A stretch of DNA of 64,000 nucleotides from positions 372,001 through 436,000 of the forward strand of contig QVRM01000459.1 in assembly GCA_003439945.1 (NCBI GenBank), written 5' to 3'. This DNA comes from Dermanyssus gallinae (taxonomy: Eukaryota > Arthropoda > Arachnida > Mesostigmata > Dermanyssidae). Both the position numbers and the translations under genes were made by a program. The notes beneath the pieces are model-generated. The model searched no databases, was not told the DNA's origin, and worked only from the letters and a program-made list of their open reading frames with translations. Of the stretch, positions 32,447-43,634 are shown in pieces. How positions within the stretch are numbered: the stretch's first letter is position 1; every line of letters starts with the position of its first letter.

Positions 32447-33175
32447 CTAATAAATGTGGTAAAATGGTGGTGAGAGAGTAGTTGTAAGAACGCCGGAGGC
32501 GATAGTTAACTTGGGTAGAACATTGCAGTAAATATGGTCTATGCATGTTTCGGTGATGCGTTGGCCATGGACAGTGTCCGTACAAGCAACCCAGGTCGGC
32601 ACACCAATCATCTCTCGGAAGTTATACGAGTGTAATAAGTCATTTAGGTCAGTCACATATGAACCGCCCTTATCTAATAAGTCAATGTTCGCGTCACCAA
32701 GGCAAATTGTGTTTAGCCTGTCCACTTTTGAGAGTAATTCTTCTAGTGCATACAAGAAATCCAAGGGCCTCCCCGACGGTTGCCTGTAGAATGACCCCAC
32801 AACCGTGCTCTGACCATCGGCAAACACCTCAACAAAAATACTTTCATATCGGGAGTCTGTCGGGAGGATTAGTTTGAGATCGTTCCGCTCGCGCACCACA
32901 TAATCATCTCTGATAAACAGCGCCACACCTCCCACCGGCCCATTACGGCAATCGACATATTGGTTATAATTATTAATCTGCAAAGCGGCTGCCTCCTCTT
33001 GCGAGATACGAGTTTCCGACAAAGCAATAAAGGACAGAGGGCAAGGAAGCAGATGCAGTATCGTTTCAATGCCGTGAATATGAGACTTGGCACCATTAAT
33101 ATTGCAGTGTATTCCGTAAAAAGAGTCAGGTTCTATTCTAAGCTCTGTGATATTAATTGCCTGACTAGCTGTCAT
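32447..33175 (-). pseudogene. CR1-A ORF2, endonuclease part
   Basis: An apurinic-type endonuclease: HCNINGAKSHI near the start, ALSETRI, GGVALFIRDDYVV, VGSFYRQPSGRPLDFL, CLGDANIDLL and DHIYCNVLP. Glu of SET and Asp of GDAN are the catalytic positions in this family. The frame ends at 32447 before the SDH-type end (LSHHHFTTF follows in another frame near 32480), so a frame shift separates it from the RT part. Confidence 0.8.
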
Positions 33176-33573
33176 ATAATAATAATATAATAACGACTAT
33201 TTGCGACCGACAAGAGCATCGAGATCGGTGTTGGTTGTCACGTCCCGCCGGGGAGCATTGCTGTTGAGACGGATTTGTACACGGCAGTCTGACGTTCGAA
33301 CATCAGAAATGTTCTTGTTGGCCTTGGGGCGACGGAGGCGGTAGTGCAGGCTTGCGTTAGCGGGTGTCAGGTGGTCATTGGCGTAGATGTTAATGTTGCT
33401 TCCCTGGCAGCCGCCTAGAAGACTCGACCTCGGCTTCACTTCCCGGCATCTTCGTTGCACTTCAAGTTTCTTCCATCGACAAACAAACCGCACCAGCAGC
33501 TGAGAGCGGTCGGTATGTCTTTCCCGTTGATCATACGAGTTCGGGGGCAGCGGTGGGCGACGTCGATGTCGCG

Positions 33574-34593
33574 TTAATCAAGTTTCACAACCAGTTTCTG
33601 GCAAAGTTCAATGACCGTCGCGCGCACGTCCTCGTCCGTTTCCTTCTCTTTCGCGGGAACATTAAATATCACATCCGACCGACGGTCGTACTGGTCCTTA
33701 AACGTATGTCCGGCCGATGCCGACTCCGCTAGCGCCTTTGCGCCAGCCGACATCTCCTTAACTGTGTTAACGGTCGAGCTGACCTCTTGCACACCGGTGA
33801 GGAGCAGGCATTCGTTCATTTTTTTCTCCAACCGCTTTATTTGAGCTGGTATGCTGGTGAGAAGAGATAGCTTTGATTCGAGAGACATCAGCAGAGCGCT
33901 CACATCGGCTGTAGAACCTCTGCGCGCCGATTCCCGTTCCGCAGCCGATGTGGCCGATAGTGGATGGCCCGCCAAACCTCTCGTGTCGATATCTGGTGAC
34001 TCGATGGTTTGGGCGGCTTGGTGGTTCAGGCTCGGGCTGATGGAGCCGTTATCTCTCTCGCTGCCACTGCTGTTGGGGTCTACACTGTTCTCGTTGGAAG
34101 CGGCCGTATTACTATTAACTGAATTATGTGGGTTTTTCGTAGTATTTCCTGTAGCAACGCGGCTGATTTTACAGGATGGGCAGCACCACTGGAATGATGG
34201 ATCATCAGATTTCCTTTTTTCGATTACTGTCATAATTACGTCGGCACATCTCGGATGGTAGTGAGATGAACATGTATCACAAATTATAGGCACCCGCTTT
34301 ACCGTCGTGCGGCATTTTCCGCACAATTGGTTTAGTGAACGACCAGAATCATCGTGAGGCACATTCATTGCTGACATTTCACTGGGCTTACTTGAGGGCT
34401 TCCTGATGTTCGTTGATTGGGGCATTACTTCGGGAATGCAGGTCGATGTGCGCGTGGAAAGTGAAAAACACTGGTAAACGGGTCCAAAATGCTGAAATAC
34501 TTGCGCCTGAGCACTAGGGATTAGCTTGTACACTTCATTTGTTGGGTGATTTGCTCTACCATGTTGCAAATTACAGTTAATAAGGTTTCTCAC
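33574..34593 (-). CDS. CR1-A ORF1: PHD finger and coiled-coil protein
   Basis: 339 codons without a lesion. Residues about 92-140 form a C4HC3 finger: CGKCRTTVKRVPIICDTC, then HYHPRC and CCPSCK. A Ser/Asn-rich linker follows, then a coiled coil around ALLMSLESKLSLLTSIPAQI and KRLEKKMNECLL, and the end reads YDRRSDVIFNVPAKEKETDE, the start of an RNA-binding-like domain, where the frame stops at VVKLD. CR1 ORF1 proteins often have a PHD finger. The protein is probably cut short by a frame shift near 33574, since the pattern RSDVIFNVP normally continues further. Confidence 0.65.
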   Translation of the reverse strand: MRNLINCNLQHGRANHPTNEVYKLIPSAQAQVFQHFGPVYQCFSLSTRTSTCIPEVMPQSTNIRKPSSKPSEMSAMNVPHDDSGRSLNQLCGKCRTTVKRVPIICDTCSSHYHPRCADVIMTVIEKRKSDDPSFQWCCPSCKISRVATGNTTKNPHNSVNSNTAASNENSVDPNSSGSERDNGSISPSLNHQAAQTIESPDIDTRGLAGHPLSATSAAERESARRGSTADVSALLMSLESKLSLLTSIPAQIKRLEKKMNECLLLTGVQEVSSTVNTVKEMSAGAKALAESASAGHTFKDQYDRRSDVIFNVPAKEKETDEDVRATVIELCQKLVVKLD

Positions 34594-34619
34594 AGTGCGG
34601 AGTGTGTAATATAATAGGT

Positions 34620-35780
34620 GAACTAATCTACAACCTAGGTTTTTGTCACCCCAACGTTTTTGAATATTTCAGAATGGAACAAAAACACATATAGATGAAC
34701 AAACAATTATTCATTTCAATTGCCTAACCAGAAATACTGCAGCCGTAATATATTATTGATTACCTGTTATTGCAAAATAACTTTAAAAGAGCATGCACAA
34801 TGCACCACACTTTTTGGGGAATATACCTGCCATGAACAATCTTAGTGTTTGTACTTAAGCGGGCAGTGATAACTCGGTGATGCTACGTGTTATACAACCA
34901 AAACTAGGACGGGTAACATGCTTTTTTAATTGCACATAAGAATAATTAATTTAATCATTGGAAAAGGGCGGATAATTCTCCGCCCTTTTCCCATGACCCT
35001 GAAATCAACGCCTGCACTCTCCTGGTCTAAACGCGCAGAAGGCACAGACCAGGGCGCGGCTGCAATTGTGTTTTCGGTGGTTCCGTATCTAGAGCCGCAG
35101 CCTGCGCTCCGGACCAGGGACAGCCCGTGCTGACCCAGGGCCGGACCACGTCTCCACGGGTACGGGTGTGCGCCTCCACTATAGAGCCCCCAGACGTAAG
35201 CCAACGCAAATCCAAATGCAGGTGTCATGGCAAGGGGTAAACAAGTATACTGAAATATTCTGTAGCTCACTACATCGAGATTCTTAACCGCAGGCGAAGG
35301 TCTCAAAAGGGATGATATGTAAGATTGTTATGGTAGAAGAGATCACGTCCGTGGTAATCACAAGCCTGCTGTCTCGCCCACGATGAAGAGCTCGGGCTCC
35401 TGCGCCAAGCAAGATCTAAGGCACCATCGGCCTTTCGGGATGATGGAGGTGCGCCAGAAAGAGAAAGAGCTCAGGGCTCGCAATTATATTGAAGGGGCAG
35501 AGGGTCAAAGTCTGGCTTGTACGCAGGCTCTTTCCTTCTGTTCAAGGATAGGTGATGACAAACAAGATCCAAATCTCCATCGTCAGAACGCACATTGGAG
35601 AAGATTTTCTGCACGTTTAATATTCGGCTGATTGAAACTGAGTTGGAATCCACGTTCTCCAGTCAGAAATTGAGCGAGCTGCGGCACAACCCAAATGTCA
35701 TATGTTTGCAGTCTTTATTATTTATTACGTTAAGACCTTTGACAATGCCCCTCGGCACCTGTAATATGAATTTTCCAATC
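34620..35780. other. No gene recognised; strong hairpin inside
   Basis: Short overlapping frames only. A GC-rich part at 34990-35240 resembles no family known to me. The hairpin at 34960-34991 is listed separately. Confidence 0.5.
34960..34991. repeat. Perfect 13-bp inverted repeat (hairpin)
   Basis: GGAAAAGGGCGGA, a 6-base loop, then TCCGCCCTTTTCC. Fully paired. It is AT-flanked and not next to a known gene end. Confidence 0.8.
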
Positions 35781-36110
35781 CGACAATAATTGCCAAATTG
35801 TCGTCGTCTATGTGGGACGACCTATGCGGGCTACATGACGTCAAAGAGGAATAACTTGCTTTAAGAGAGAGAGAGAGCGATTGATGGAGCGTAATAGAAC
35901 TAAGGTCAAGAATACTAGATCAAAGTCAGTTCGAAAAAAAACTGGGTGACTCCGGAATTATATGCCTTTGTTAAAGAGAAGGAACAGGCGTATGCAATAC
36001 ACAGAGATGACCCACACACGACAATACATGCAAAACCTCCCGTATGCTCAGAAACAGGGTAACAAGGCTCTCACGTAAATGTAGAATGGAGGCGAACTGA
36101 TGTAAAGTGG
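35780..36110 (+). pseudogene. CR1-A-type fragment (ORF2 linker) on the + strand
   Basis: Frame pieces read AKLSSSMWDDLCGLHDVKE (35788), then after a (GA)n tract VKNTRSKSVRK, VTPELYAFVKEKEQAYA and MLRNRVTRLSRKCRMEAN (split by shifts), the same linker found at 32400-32080 of CR1-A. Isolated internal piece with both ends lost. Confidence 0.65.
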
Positions 36111-36735
36111 CTCTTCCGATTATTTGCCTGGACCCGTAGCGGATCCAGTGGTGAGTTTAGAACGCTGCCGTCGTCGTCGTCGCTGGCGACTGCCTCCTCT
36201 CCTCCGCCTCCGAAAAGAAGTGTTTACCATCATCAGCTAGGTTCAACCAGCTATTAGCTTTTCCACGGCACGGAGAATGCGTGAGAAGTGTACATGCCGT
36301 CATTTGCCCGTTCGTTCGGCCGCTCCTCGCTTGCCTGCTTGCTGCATATGCGCCACCGAGGCCAGCAAGTTAACAAGAAGCGTGATGGTGGCCGGGCTCT
36401 GCTTACGCTCTGCGCGCTAGCAGGAGACTTTTTTTAAAACAGGCCATTATAAGGTTAGGCTCAGAAACAGCCCATTCTTACACAGGGAGACACACACGCT
36501 AGCTAGTGAAGTTCAGGCACTAAATTTCACTACAACACAACCTCCCAGGTTGGCCTCAATGCCTGAACAGGTTGGCATACTTTATCAGCATACTTCGTAC
36601 ATTTTCTGCACAGCCAAGAAGAAAAAAATTAACCTAGTCGTCTTTTATGCTATGAACGCGGCTGCGCTATCAGCCACTGCTGTTTTCTTGTATACGTACA
36701 TCAGACGTATAGATCTTTATGGAAAATGTTCTCTT
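36111..36735. other. No gene recognised
   Basis: No coding or repeat family recognised. A (GTC)n tract lies near 36165-36190. Confidence 0.4.
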
Positions 36736-37800
36736 AGATGAAAGTCACTCAGGAGGGGATCTATCCAACAGAGTGGAAGATAGCGGAACTGGCGCTGATA
36801 AGGAAACCAGGAAAGCTGCCGACAGACCCAGCTGGGATCGTCCGTAATGTCTTCTAGATACCATTCGAGACGATACTCAGCAGTAGACTTGGCCGTCCTA
36901 GTTACGGCGCGCAATGCGAACTTACTCCAAGAGCGGGCCCTGCTCGCCATCGAAATAATAAACGACTGGATGGTGGGGCACGAGCTCCGGCTGGCCCCTG
37001 AGAAGAGTGAGGCGGTGATTCTCACAGGACGGAAGAGGCACGAAGAGGTCCGACTATCACTGGATGGAGTGGCCATCGAAGTTAAGCGGTCAGCTCGATA
37101 CCTGGGTGTGACTGTCGACAAAGCCCTCACTGGCAACGAACACAACGATAAGATGACCGCCAAGGCAGAAAAGATCGTCAACAGTCTGGCCAAAATTCTG
37201 CCAAAGACACGTGGCGCGACTGAGGGCAAGAGAAGACTTCTTGCCTCTGTGGCAGAGTCTACCGTGCTCTACGCCGCACCCACGTGGGGTCCCAGTGCGA
37301 TGAAGTTAGAGAAACAAGAACAAGCTTCTAAAGACGCAGCGAAAGCTCGCAATAAGAATCGCCAGCGCGTATCGCACGGCCGAAACAACAGCGGTGATCG
37401 CGATCGCCAGGCTCATTCCGTGGCCTAGGCTAATAGAAAACCAAGTACGGCGAAGACGAGAACGCCAGAAGAAAGCGGTAGCTCAAAAGCAAACGCTCGA
37501 GAACTGGCTACGGGGATGGAGCCAGCTGCCAACGGAGGCCCCAGGAGCCTGGACTCGCCGATGTTACTCACACTGTCTTCCTCTGCCCAGCATTTGAAGC
37601 GGCACGAGCAGGCAGGGGGACAATGGCGGCTCCAACCATGACGGTAACCGACCTGGTCGACGCCATGCTGGAAAACGAGAAGAAATGGAAATGGGGGATG
37701 GGCCTGGAGGAAGGCGTAATGAGGCTGAAGAACGAACTGGAGCAAATACGGGAGGCCGCGAGCCGACAGCAAAAAGCGCCCACAGCGAGCAGTTAGCGCG
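36736..37800 (+). pseudogene. R1c: R1-clade fragment with internal deletion
   Basis: Starts in RT fingers (GIYPTEWKIAELALIRKPGK near 36755) and jumps, near 36850-36890, to the strand just after the YxDD box (DLAVLVTARNANLL). The conserved palm and YADD are gone. From 36900 it matches R1a closely: WMVGHELRLAPEKSEAV, LTGRKRHEE, ARYLGV, TRGATEGKRRLLASVAES. After a shift near 37310 the C-terminal part reads IARLIPWPRLIE, then MTVTDLVDAMLENEKKW (37640) to the stop at 37793-37795. It preserves the C-terminal end that R1a has lost. Confidence 0.8.
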
Positions 37801-38433
37801 GACAAAGGAGCACGGGAAGAAGATTCTCCATTTTTCAGTGAAGTAAAACGAAAGTGTACCGCGGGAAATGGTTATACGAATAAAACTCTAATATTTAAAA
37901 AGATAAAAGTCACTCAAGTATTCTGAACGGCCCATAGAATAGGCACGGCTCCATTCGTTTAAATATGAAAGGCTATATTATGTACCTTAAAATACATAAC
38001 CTAGCCTCTGCTGGCTTAACACAACAGTATAATTCAGAATTTATGTCACTTATTACATATCGTTAGATATATCAATACTTACCTGGTTACATATACGTTT
38101 TGCGGTTTGGTGCATGAGATGACGTCTGTAAGTTTGCCTTGCGCTCGTTTCACAAAAACAGGAAGTGCACCAGATAGCTTGTTGCGTGAGACTTAGCTCA
38201 GGTGCATAACAAAACCAGCAGCTGGTCACCGACCTCAAAAAGAACTCGTGATAGAATATTATAGACTGTACCATTGCATATATGACGAATCCTAATATAT
38301 ATTAAACTGTCCTCTAAGGCTCTTAAAATGTGCATTGTATATATTAAATACAGAATGTTTGTGAATAACCATGTATATAATTATCTGCTCCTTGAAAGCA
38401 TTAAGGCGGACCAAGGAGCACTTGAATGACACG
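37801..38433. other. No gene recognised
   Basis: AT-rich DNA after R1c. The first ~100 bases may be the R1c 3' UTR (AATAAAACTC at 37880). Nothing else seen. Confidence 0.4.
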
Positions 38434-38519
38434 ATATGATAGGACGTTTATTGACACTTAATTGTAGTTTCTCATTTTTGTTACAACTTCATATAGCCAC
38501 AGGCTAGTGCGAAGCATGA
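38434..38519 (-). mobile_element. CR1-A 3'-terminal fragment, about 85 bp
   Basis: GACGTTTATTGACACTTAATT and the following bases match the 3' end of CR1-A at 30178-30243, including the ATATC-type terminal repeat. An extremely 5'-truncated copy. Confidence 0.75.
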
Positions 38520-39339
38520 ATGAATTTAATTTAATTTAGAAGAGGTAGTAAGGGCACTAGGATGCACCACGTCGTGGACAGCTAAAAGCAACATCGGATG
38601 AGGAAACTGTACTATAAGAACACAAAGTCATGATGACTGACCACCGATTGAAATTGCGCAAAATAGCGGAAGAGATTGACATTAGCTATGATGCAGCACA
38701 TCAAATATGCATAAAAAATAAACGCAAATTAGCTACGGCACAAACTTACAATTGAACAAAAACAGATGCGCATTTTAATTTCGGAGAGCAATTGGGAACT
38801 TCTCAGTCAATCCTGTTCTCAAGAAGTCGGTCGTCGTATTTCAAACGGAATTTCCGCGATAATATTGTTATTTTTCTCAGTCGCACGTACAATCGTATGC
38901 GTATGTCGCCTCTATTTAACTTAAAGTCAGCAAGCACGAATTCTTTTTTCTTAATTAATTTGTACCGCTTTGACGTACCCCACATTTGCTAGCCTTACCT
39001 TACGTTTTGCTCTCGTAGTTATTTTGTTGTTATTTTATTTATTTTTACGTCACCTTTTGGTATTGTTGACTACGGTGTTGTTGTTATTTACTGGAGCCCT
39101 TACTCGCTCATTAAGAGTAATGGCTTACCTACGAGTACATTTAATTTACAGCTTCATTTAGATCTCGCATCTGGTATCGATCATCTCAAATGGTTGATAA
39201 AAGCTCTAACACAAGCTAATTAAAACGATATTTACATTGTGGCGGGTCTAGCATGAGATATTAGAGGCGATGTTCGACTATGACGCACACATTGTACCGA
39301 CCATTACGGGTGAGCCCAATTCTATTTGGAACATCAATA
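38520..39339. other. No gene recognised
   Basis: AT-rich, with short frames only. The T-rich part near 39020-39090 gives hydrophobic frames by composition. Confidence 0.4.
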
Positions 39340-39720
39340 TTTTCAGTGAACTCGAATGAGTGTTAAGTCTCGAGCAGATCAAAACATCGTTCGTCAGGAC
39401 ATAATGTATCCTGGTCAACATCATCAAGCACAATTACTCGCGGCTGCCCACTTTTACAAACATATCTGCTAATAAATCGTTAAATTCTGTAGAGCTACAT
39501 TTTGGCTGGCGATATAATACACCGAGAACTATTTTCGATCACATATTGCACTATTTACCTCCACACAAGGGCTTTCACAACAAGCTTCTTCAGTCAACTT
39601 AATTTCGAGATATTTGCGTATTTTTACATCAAAATCTGACCAAAAAAACAGTACTACAACCACGCCACAACCACCACAATCGATCATGCTTTGCCATCCA
39701 AAAATAGCCGTTGTAATTTG
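39340..39720 (-). pseudogene. CR1-like endonuclease fragment
   Basis: The minus strand, with frame changes, reads a GG-VVV(L)F-WSD pattern near 39660 (compare GGVALFIRDD in CR1-A), DVKIRKYLEIKLTEE (39610), CCESPCVEV (39570) and a LGV-YRQPK-like segment (39510), then EFNDLLAD (39470). These are successive endonuclease blocks. It is an isolated internal piece, quite diverged from CR1-A. Confidence 0.5.
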
Positions 39721-40213
<493 letters not shown>

Positions 40214-40559
40214 GTGATCCAGAACAAAGTGAGTGACACAGTCCTTTTTCAAGACGTATTTTATGAAAGCACGAAGGAACTGTGTTATTCCATCGTCTTT
40301 TATTAGAAAAAGACAAAGCACTGGTTACCTCTATTATTATTGGAATACGTATTAATACATTTCTGTTCTATGGTAGTGAGGATTTTGCGCTAAACGAATG
40401 GTATCGGTTCTCCAGGAACCCATGTTTTGCTGAGATCACCGTCAAGTTCCCTGTGATAGTCCCGTCCGCATAGAACACGTTATGTCCTCCCCGGACGAAA
40501 CAAGTAGGTGAACGAGATTTGGAAAGCGAGAGGGCTGGCGGATCAAAGTGGACCAAGGC

Positions 40560-41250
40560 TGGCGGTAGAGAGCACGAAGCGGATGGATGTCAGGCGTGCG
40601 AATGGAAAGTGTGGCAAGTTTGCCACCTCGCCCGGAAGTGTTCTAACGCGGAAGAATGTGCAGGCGATCGGCGTGGAGAAGCAGCAACGCTGGGATCGTT
40701 AGACCAACGGCAAATACCTGGCGGCAGCAGAGGAGGCCGAAAACGAGCATCGGTCTCCGAATGAGGGCGTTTTCTCGAATGATGGCCCAGAAAAAGAATG
40801 CGCATCGGGGGATGGTTAAGACAAATCATCGACTCCGGAACATGTGCTGGCGGCCGATGAAAACGAAACTGAATGTAGATCCCTCTCTCGGCAAGGAAAC
40901 ACAGAACAAGTATGGACGAGCGCAGGTAGACGAAAGACAAAACAGACAGAAGAAGCTCGCAGACAGAAGAAGAGCAGCAGTCGAAAGCAAGTTCGTGTCC
41001 GGCGACTGGGTCAGAATACGGAGACGAGCCGATGCCAAGGCGAATGAGAAACATTGAGTACAGTAAGAGTAAAAATACAGGTCGAGCAAGACGAGTTAGA
41101 CGGTGGACCGGTAGAACACGGTAGAAGATGGCACAAAAACCTACTGGTGCATACCAGCCAACCACGGGGATAGCAGGCATCGTAGAGGGGAAGACCAGGC
41201 TATCCACTACGCCCGGATCAAGGATCTGGAGAAACCAGAAAAGAAATAAC
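40560..41250 (+). pseudogene. LTR-retrotransposon remnant: gag knuckle joined to integrase-like C-terminus
   Basis: A zinc-knuckle-like box, C-X2-C...CHLARKC (near 40590-40640), lies in a Lys/Arg-rich setting. After about 300 bases without recognisable protease or RT, a frame from 40656 reads RRAAVESKFVSGDWVRIRRR (near 40995), the pattern of integrase C-terminal (SH3-like) domains in Gypsy-like elements. The middle of pol is missing. LTR-like repeat sequence follows at 41255. Weak evidence; alternative is an unrelated basic coding fragment. Confidence 0.4.
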
Positions 41251-41254
41251 TTTT

Positions 41255-41360
41255 TTTGGAGAGGTTTGATAAATACATAATGCACGGTTGGTGTTGTCAA
41301 TCATCAACACCTAGTGTGGGACTCTCACCCACTAAAATCCCAGTCCTCCCCACCCCCCCA
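41255..41360 (+). repeat. Repeat pair, copy 1 (possible LTR end)
   Basis: Shares GAGAGGTTT, CTAGTGTGG-ACT and CACCCACTAAA-type blocks plus a C-run with 42438-42556. Located right after the integrase-like remnant, which suggests an LTR. Confidence 0.5.
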
Positions 41361-41403
41361 AAGTTCGGAACTGTGTTGGACAATGAGAGGAGAGTCTCGT
41401 GCT

Positions 41404-41741
41404 CTACCGGCTCATGGTCTCCGAATCCGGGGAAATGCGTCGAGATCCTTCACCTGAGGGCTGGATTGCGTTGGCCCCTTGCGGGGCATCCTTGTCTCGA
41501 CTGTTTGCCAACCGCGCGTGTGCAAAGCGGTTTCGGCGCAGGTTTTCTAGGTGAGCCTTCTCCCTCACGATGGTGTCGAGGTAGTGCAATCCGTGCGTCC
41601 ATGAAGCAGGATTGCGTAGCATGTACGCGACAATTGCTGGTGTAACTTGGTTGACTAAGGCGGAGCCTGTAGACGCACGTGTCGTAGAGAAAAGAAAGGA
41701 CGTGCACCACGTGAACAATACCAATCATCATCATCATCAGG
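41404..41741 (-). pseudogene. Probable 3' end of a retroelement ORF, unidentified
   Basis: A minus-strand frame of 106 codons reads VNQVTPAIVAYMLRNPASW, THGLHYLDTIVREKAHLEN and LRRNRFAHARLANS. Composition looks like a coding sequence and the position fits the 3' end of a minus-strand element, with an (ATG)n-type tract at 41728-41740 as a tail. I do not recognise a named domain. Confidence 0.35.
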
Positions 41742-42190
41742 TTGTTTTATTGACATGCTCTTTTACAGGCAATCTGTCACAATTTATGTCAAAGTCATAT
41801 TTCATTAAAAATACCTATCGTTGGATCACCTGCATCTGTCAAGTGTAATCACAATATTATATACACACACAAACCTATATAATCTAATCTTGCACAGTGT
41901 CGACATTTTACTGATTTAAAAACTAAGAACAATTGTTTTCAAGACGACAGCGTTACAGCTAAGGACGTCCACGGCGGATAAGACGCGCACTAAGCCACCT
42001 ACGGGATTTCGTGGGTAAAGACGGGGTCAAATTCAAAACAAGCCTGTGAAGGGGGTAGATGTAGGATAAAAACGGCCGGATCCGCGTTGTTATTCTGCTC
42101 GCAAAGTAGAAAAACCTCTTAAAGAGAAAACTGGTAGCCCCAGAGGTTATACCGTTCAGTCTCGCACACACCGTGGGTGTCGGGAGACCC
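41742..42190 (-). other. Possible retroelement 3' end, low confidence
   Basis: Begins GGTTGTTTTATTGACAT, similar to the CR1-like 3' ends at 45455 and 51785 (TTTATTGACATTT). A short frame at 42171-41959 ends KSRRWLSARLIRRGRP. No firm homology. Confidence 0.3.
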
Positions 42191-42208
42191 TTTTAAACCC
42201 TTTTAAAC

Positions 42209-42243
42209 GTGTAAGGGACATTCTTTCATAATGTCCCTTACAC
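42209..42243. repeat. Perfect 14-bp inverted repeat (hairpin)
   Basis: GTGTAAGGGACATT, loop CTTTCAT, AATGTCCCTTACAC. With one mismatch the pairing extends outward through TTTAAA on both sides, about 21 bp in all. Confidence 0.8.
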
Positions 42244-42437
42244 TTTTAAAATGTATTGTTATTGTCGTTGTTGCTCCCTTTTGAATAAGACCCGAGCTTT
42301 TTTTGTACTCGCACACACTGTCTTCAGCTATTCATCTGGGTTGCGCTTCCCATCATCACTCTGTTACTTAACAAAAAGATAATCGCTGAGATCTTCTTCT
42401 TCATCGAGCTTCAATCTGTAACCTATCGTGTTTTTTT

Positions 42438-42556
42438 TTTTCGAGAGGTTTTTGGAATATATAATGCGTATGCGTCGCTGGCAGCTGTTTGCAACTAGTG
42501 TGGAACTTACAAACCCACTAAACTCTTATTCCTCCCCCCCCCCCCCCCCCCGGCTT
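42438..42556 (+). repeat. Repeat pair, copy 2, with (C)n run
   Basis: Diverged match to 41255-41360. Ends in a run of about 18 C at 42534-42551. Confidence 0.5.
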
Positions 42557-42734
42557 GGATTTGTAGATCCTTCGTCGTAACAGTGTGAAGCGTACCCGGT
42601 GATTCACATTTGATCCCTGGGTTCCTCCGTTTATAAAATCGAAATTTTATCACTCAGCACGGAACAATGTTATGTTCCGAATTCTGTATTCTGCCTATGT
42701 AGCCGGCTAGAAATGAGCCTTGTCGTAAAATAGG

Positions 42735-43630
42735 ACTACCACTGCTACTACTACTTCTATACTATAACTTAATGCCATAGTTGAACATATTCTGGATCGT
42801 TTGAAAGGAAAATAATCCAATAAATAAGGAAAATCTAAATTTGCATGAATCGACCTCGACGATGGAGGACGACTTTACTCCTGCTATAATTGTCTAAACA
42901 GCTCTGCGAAGCTTTAGTAGGAATACTCGATAGTTTATTGCAGTCAGCAAAGGGGGCACAGCAACATTAAAATAATTTAGAATTACATATATGTGTGTAT
43001 GATTGAATAAATCATAGTCATGTATGCCTTGTTAACAAGCGTACGTCGTAGCAGGAGAACATTTCTAACCACCAAATAAGTGAGCACATTTGCATTTACA
43101 TGCACCCATTCAACCATCCGGAAAGAACACAAACTGTTTATGAAATCCAAACGGGCTGCCGGCCTTTGGAGTAATGGATCACTGGCTCCTTAAGTTATCG
43201 AAGCGCACATGAAATGAGTCCCAGCAATTCGCATTTGTCATTACTTAATATCCCAAAAGATGTCAGACACCGCTCACAATATCTGTCGAAAGCTAGGTTG
43301 GTTTGTGTTTGTTTTGTACAGAAATGCTGATTAATTGGGGAATACGCTTGGGTCGAGCGTTGTCAATATTCAAGCGTTATTCCCCCTCTGACTCGTCGGT
43401 TTAACATTAGTAGCATTTGCTGGAACGCTGTGGTCATTCTAGTGTGGTTATTTACGTGGTCGGTACGATCATTTTTATTTACATATATCATACTGCGTAG
43501 TTAGACTGTACAGTGCGAAATTTGGACTGTTGCTACACTGCCAGGGCGTGTAAACTCTGCTGCACTATTAGAGTTTATTTGGCAACCCGATGTGCTGCTT
43601 AATTCTATGATACGCATAATAAGATATATA
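42735..43630 (+). repeat. Repeat X, reference (uninterrupted) copy
   Basis: About 0.9 kb, non-coding, matched piecewise at 8479-8640 and at 26227-30140. It carries the empty sites for E3 (42882-42893) and for the CR1-like fragment (about 43320). It ends at the mariner insertion. Terminal repeats were not identified, so the type (SINE, MITE or DNA transposon) is open. Confidence 0.75.
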
Positions 43631-43634
43631 TATA

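Larger units (their letters stand above)
30165..34620 (-). mobile_element. CR1-A: two-ORF CR1-like retrotransposon, near full length
   Basis: ORF1 with a PHD-type finger (34593-33574), then ORF2 endonuclease (33175-32447) and RT (32128-30345). The 3' end on the minus strand is a short tandem repeat of ATATC units (30165-30180), as in CR1 and L2-like elements, which lack poly(A). Truncated copies of the same family lie at 28956-29822 and 38434-38519, and an opposite-strand internal piece at 35780-36110. The 5' end is uncertain. Confidence 0.8.
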
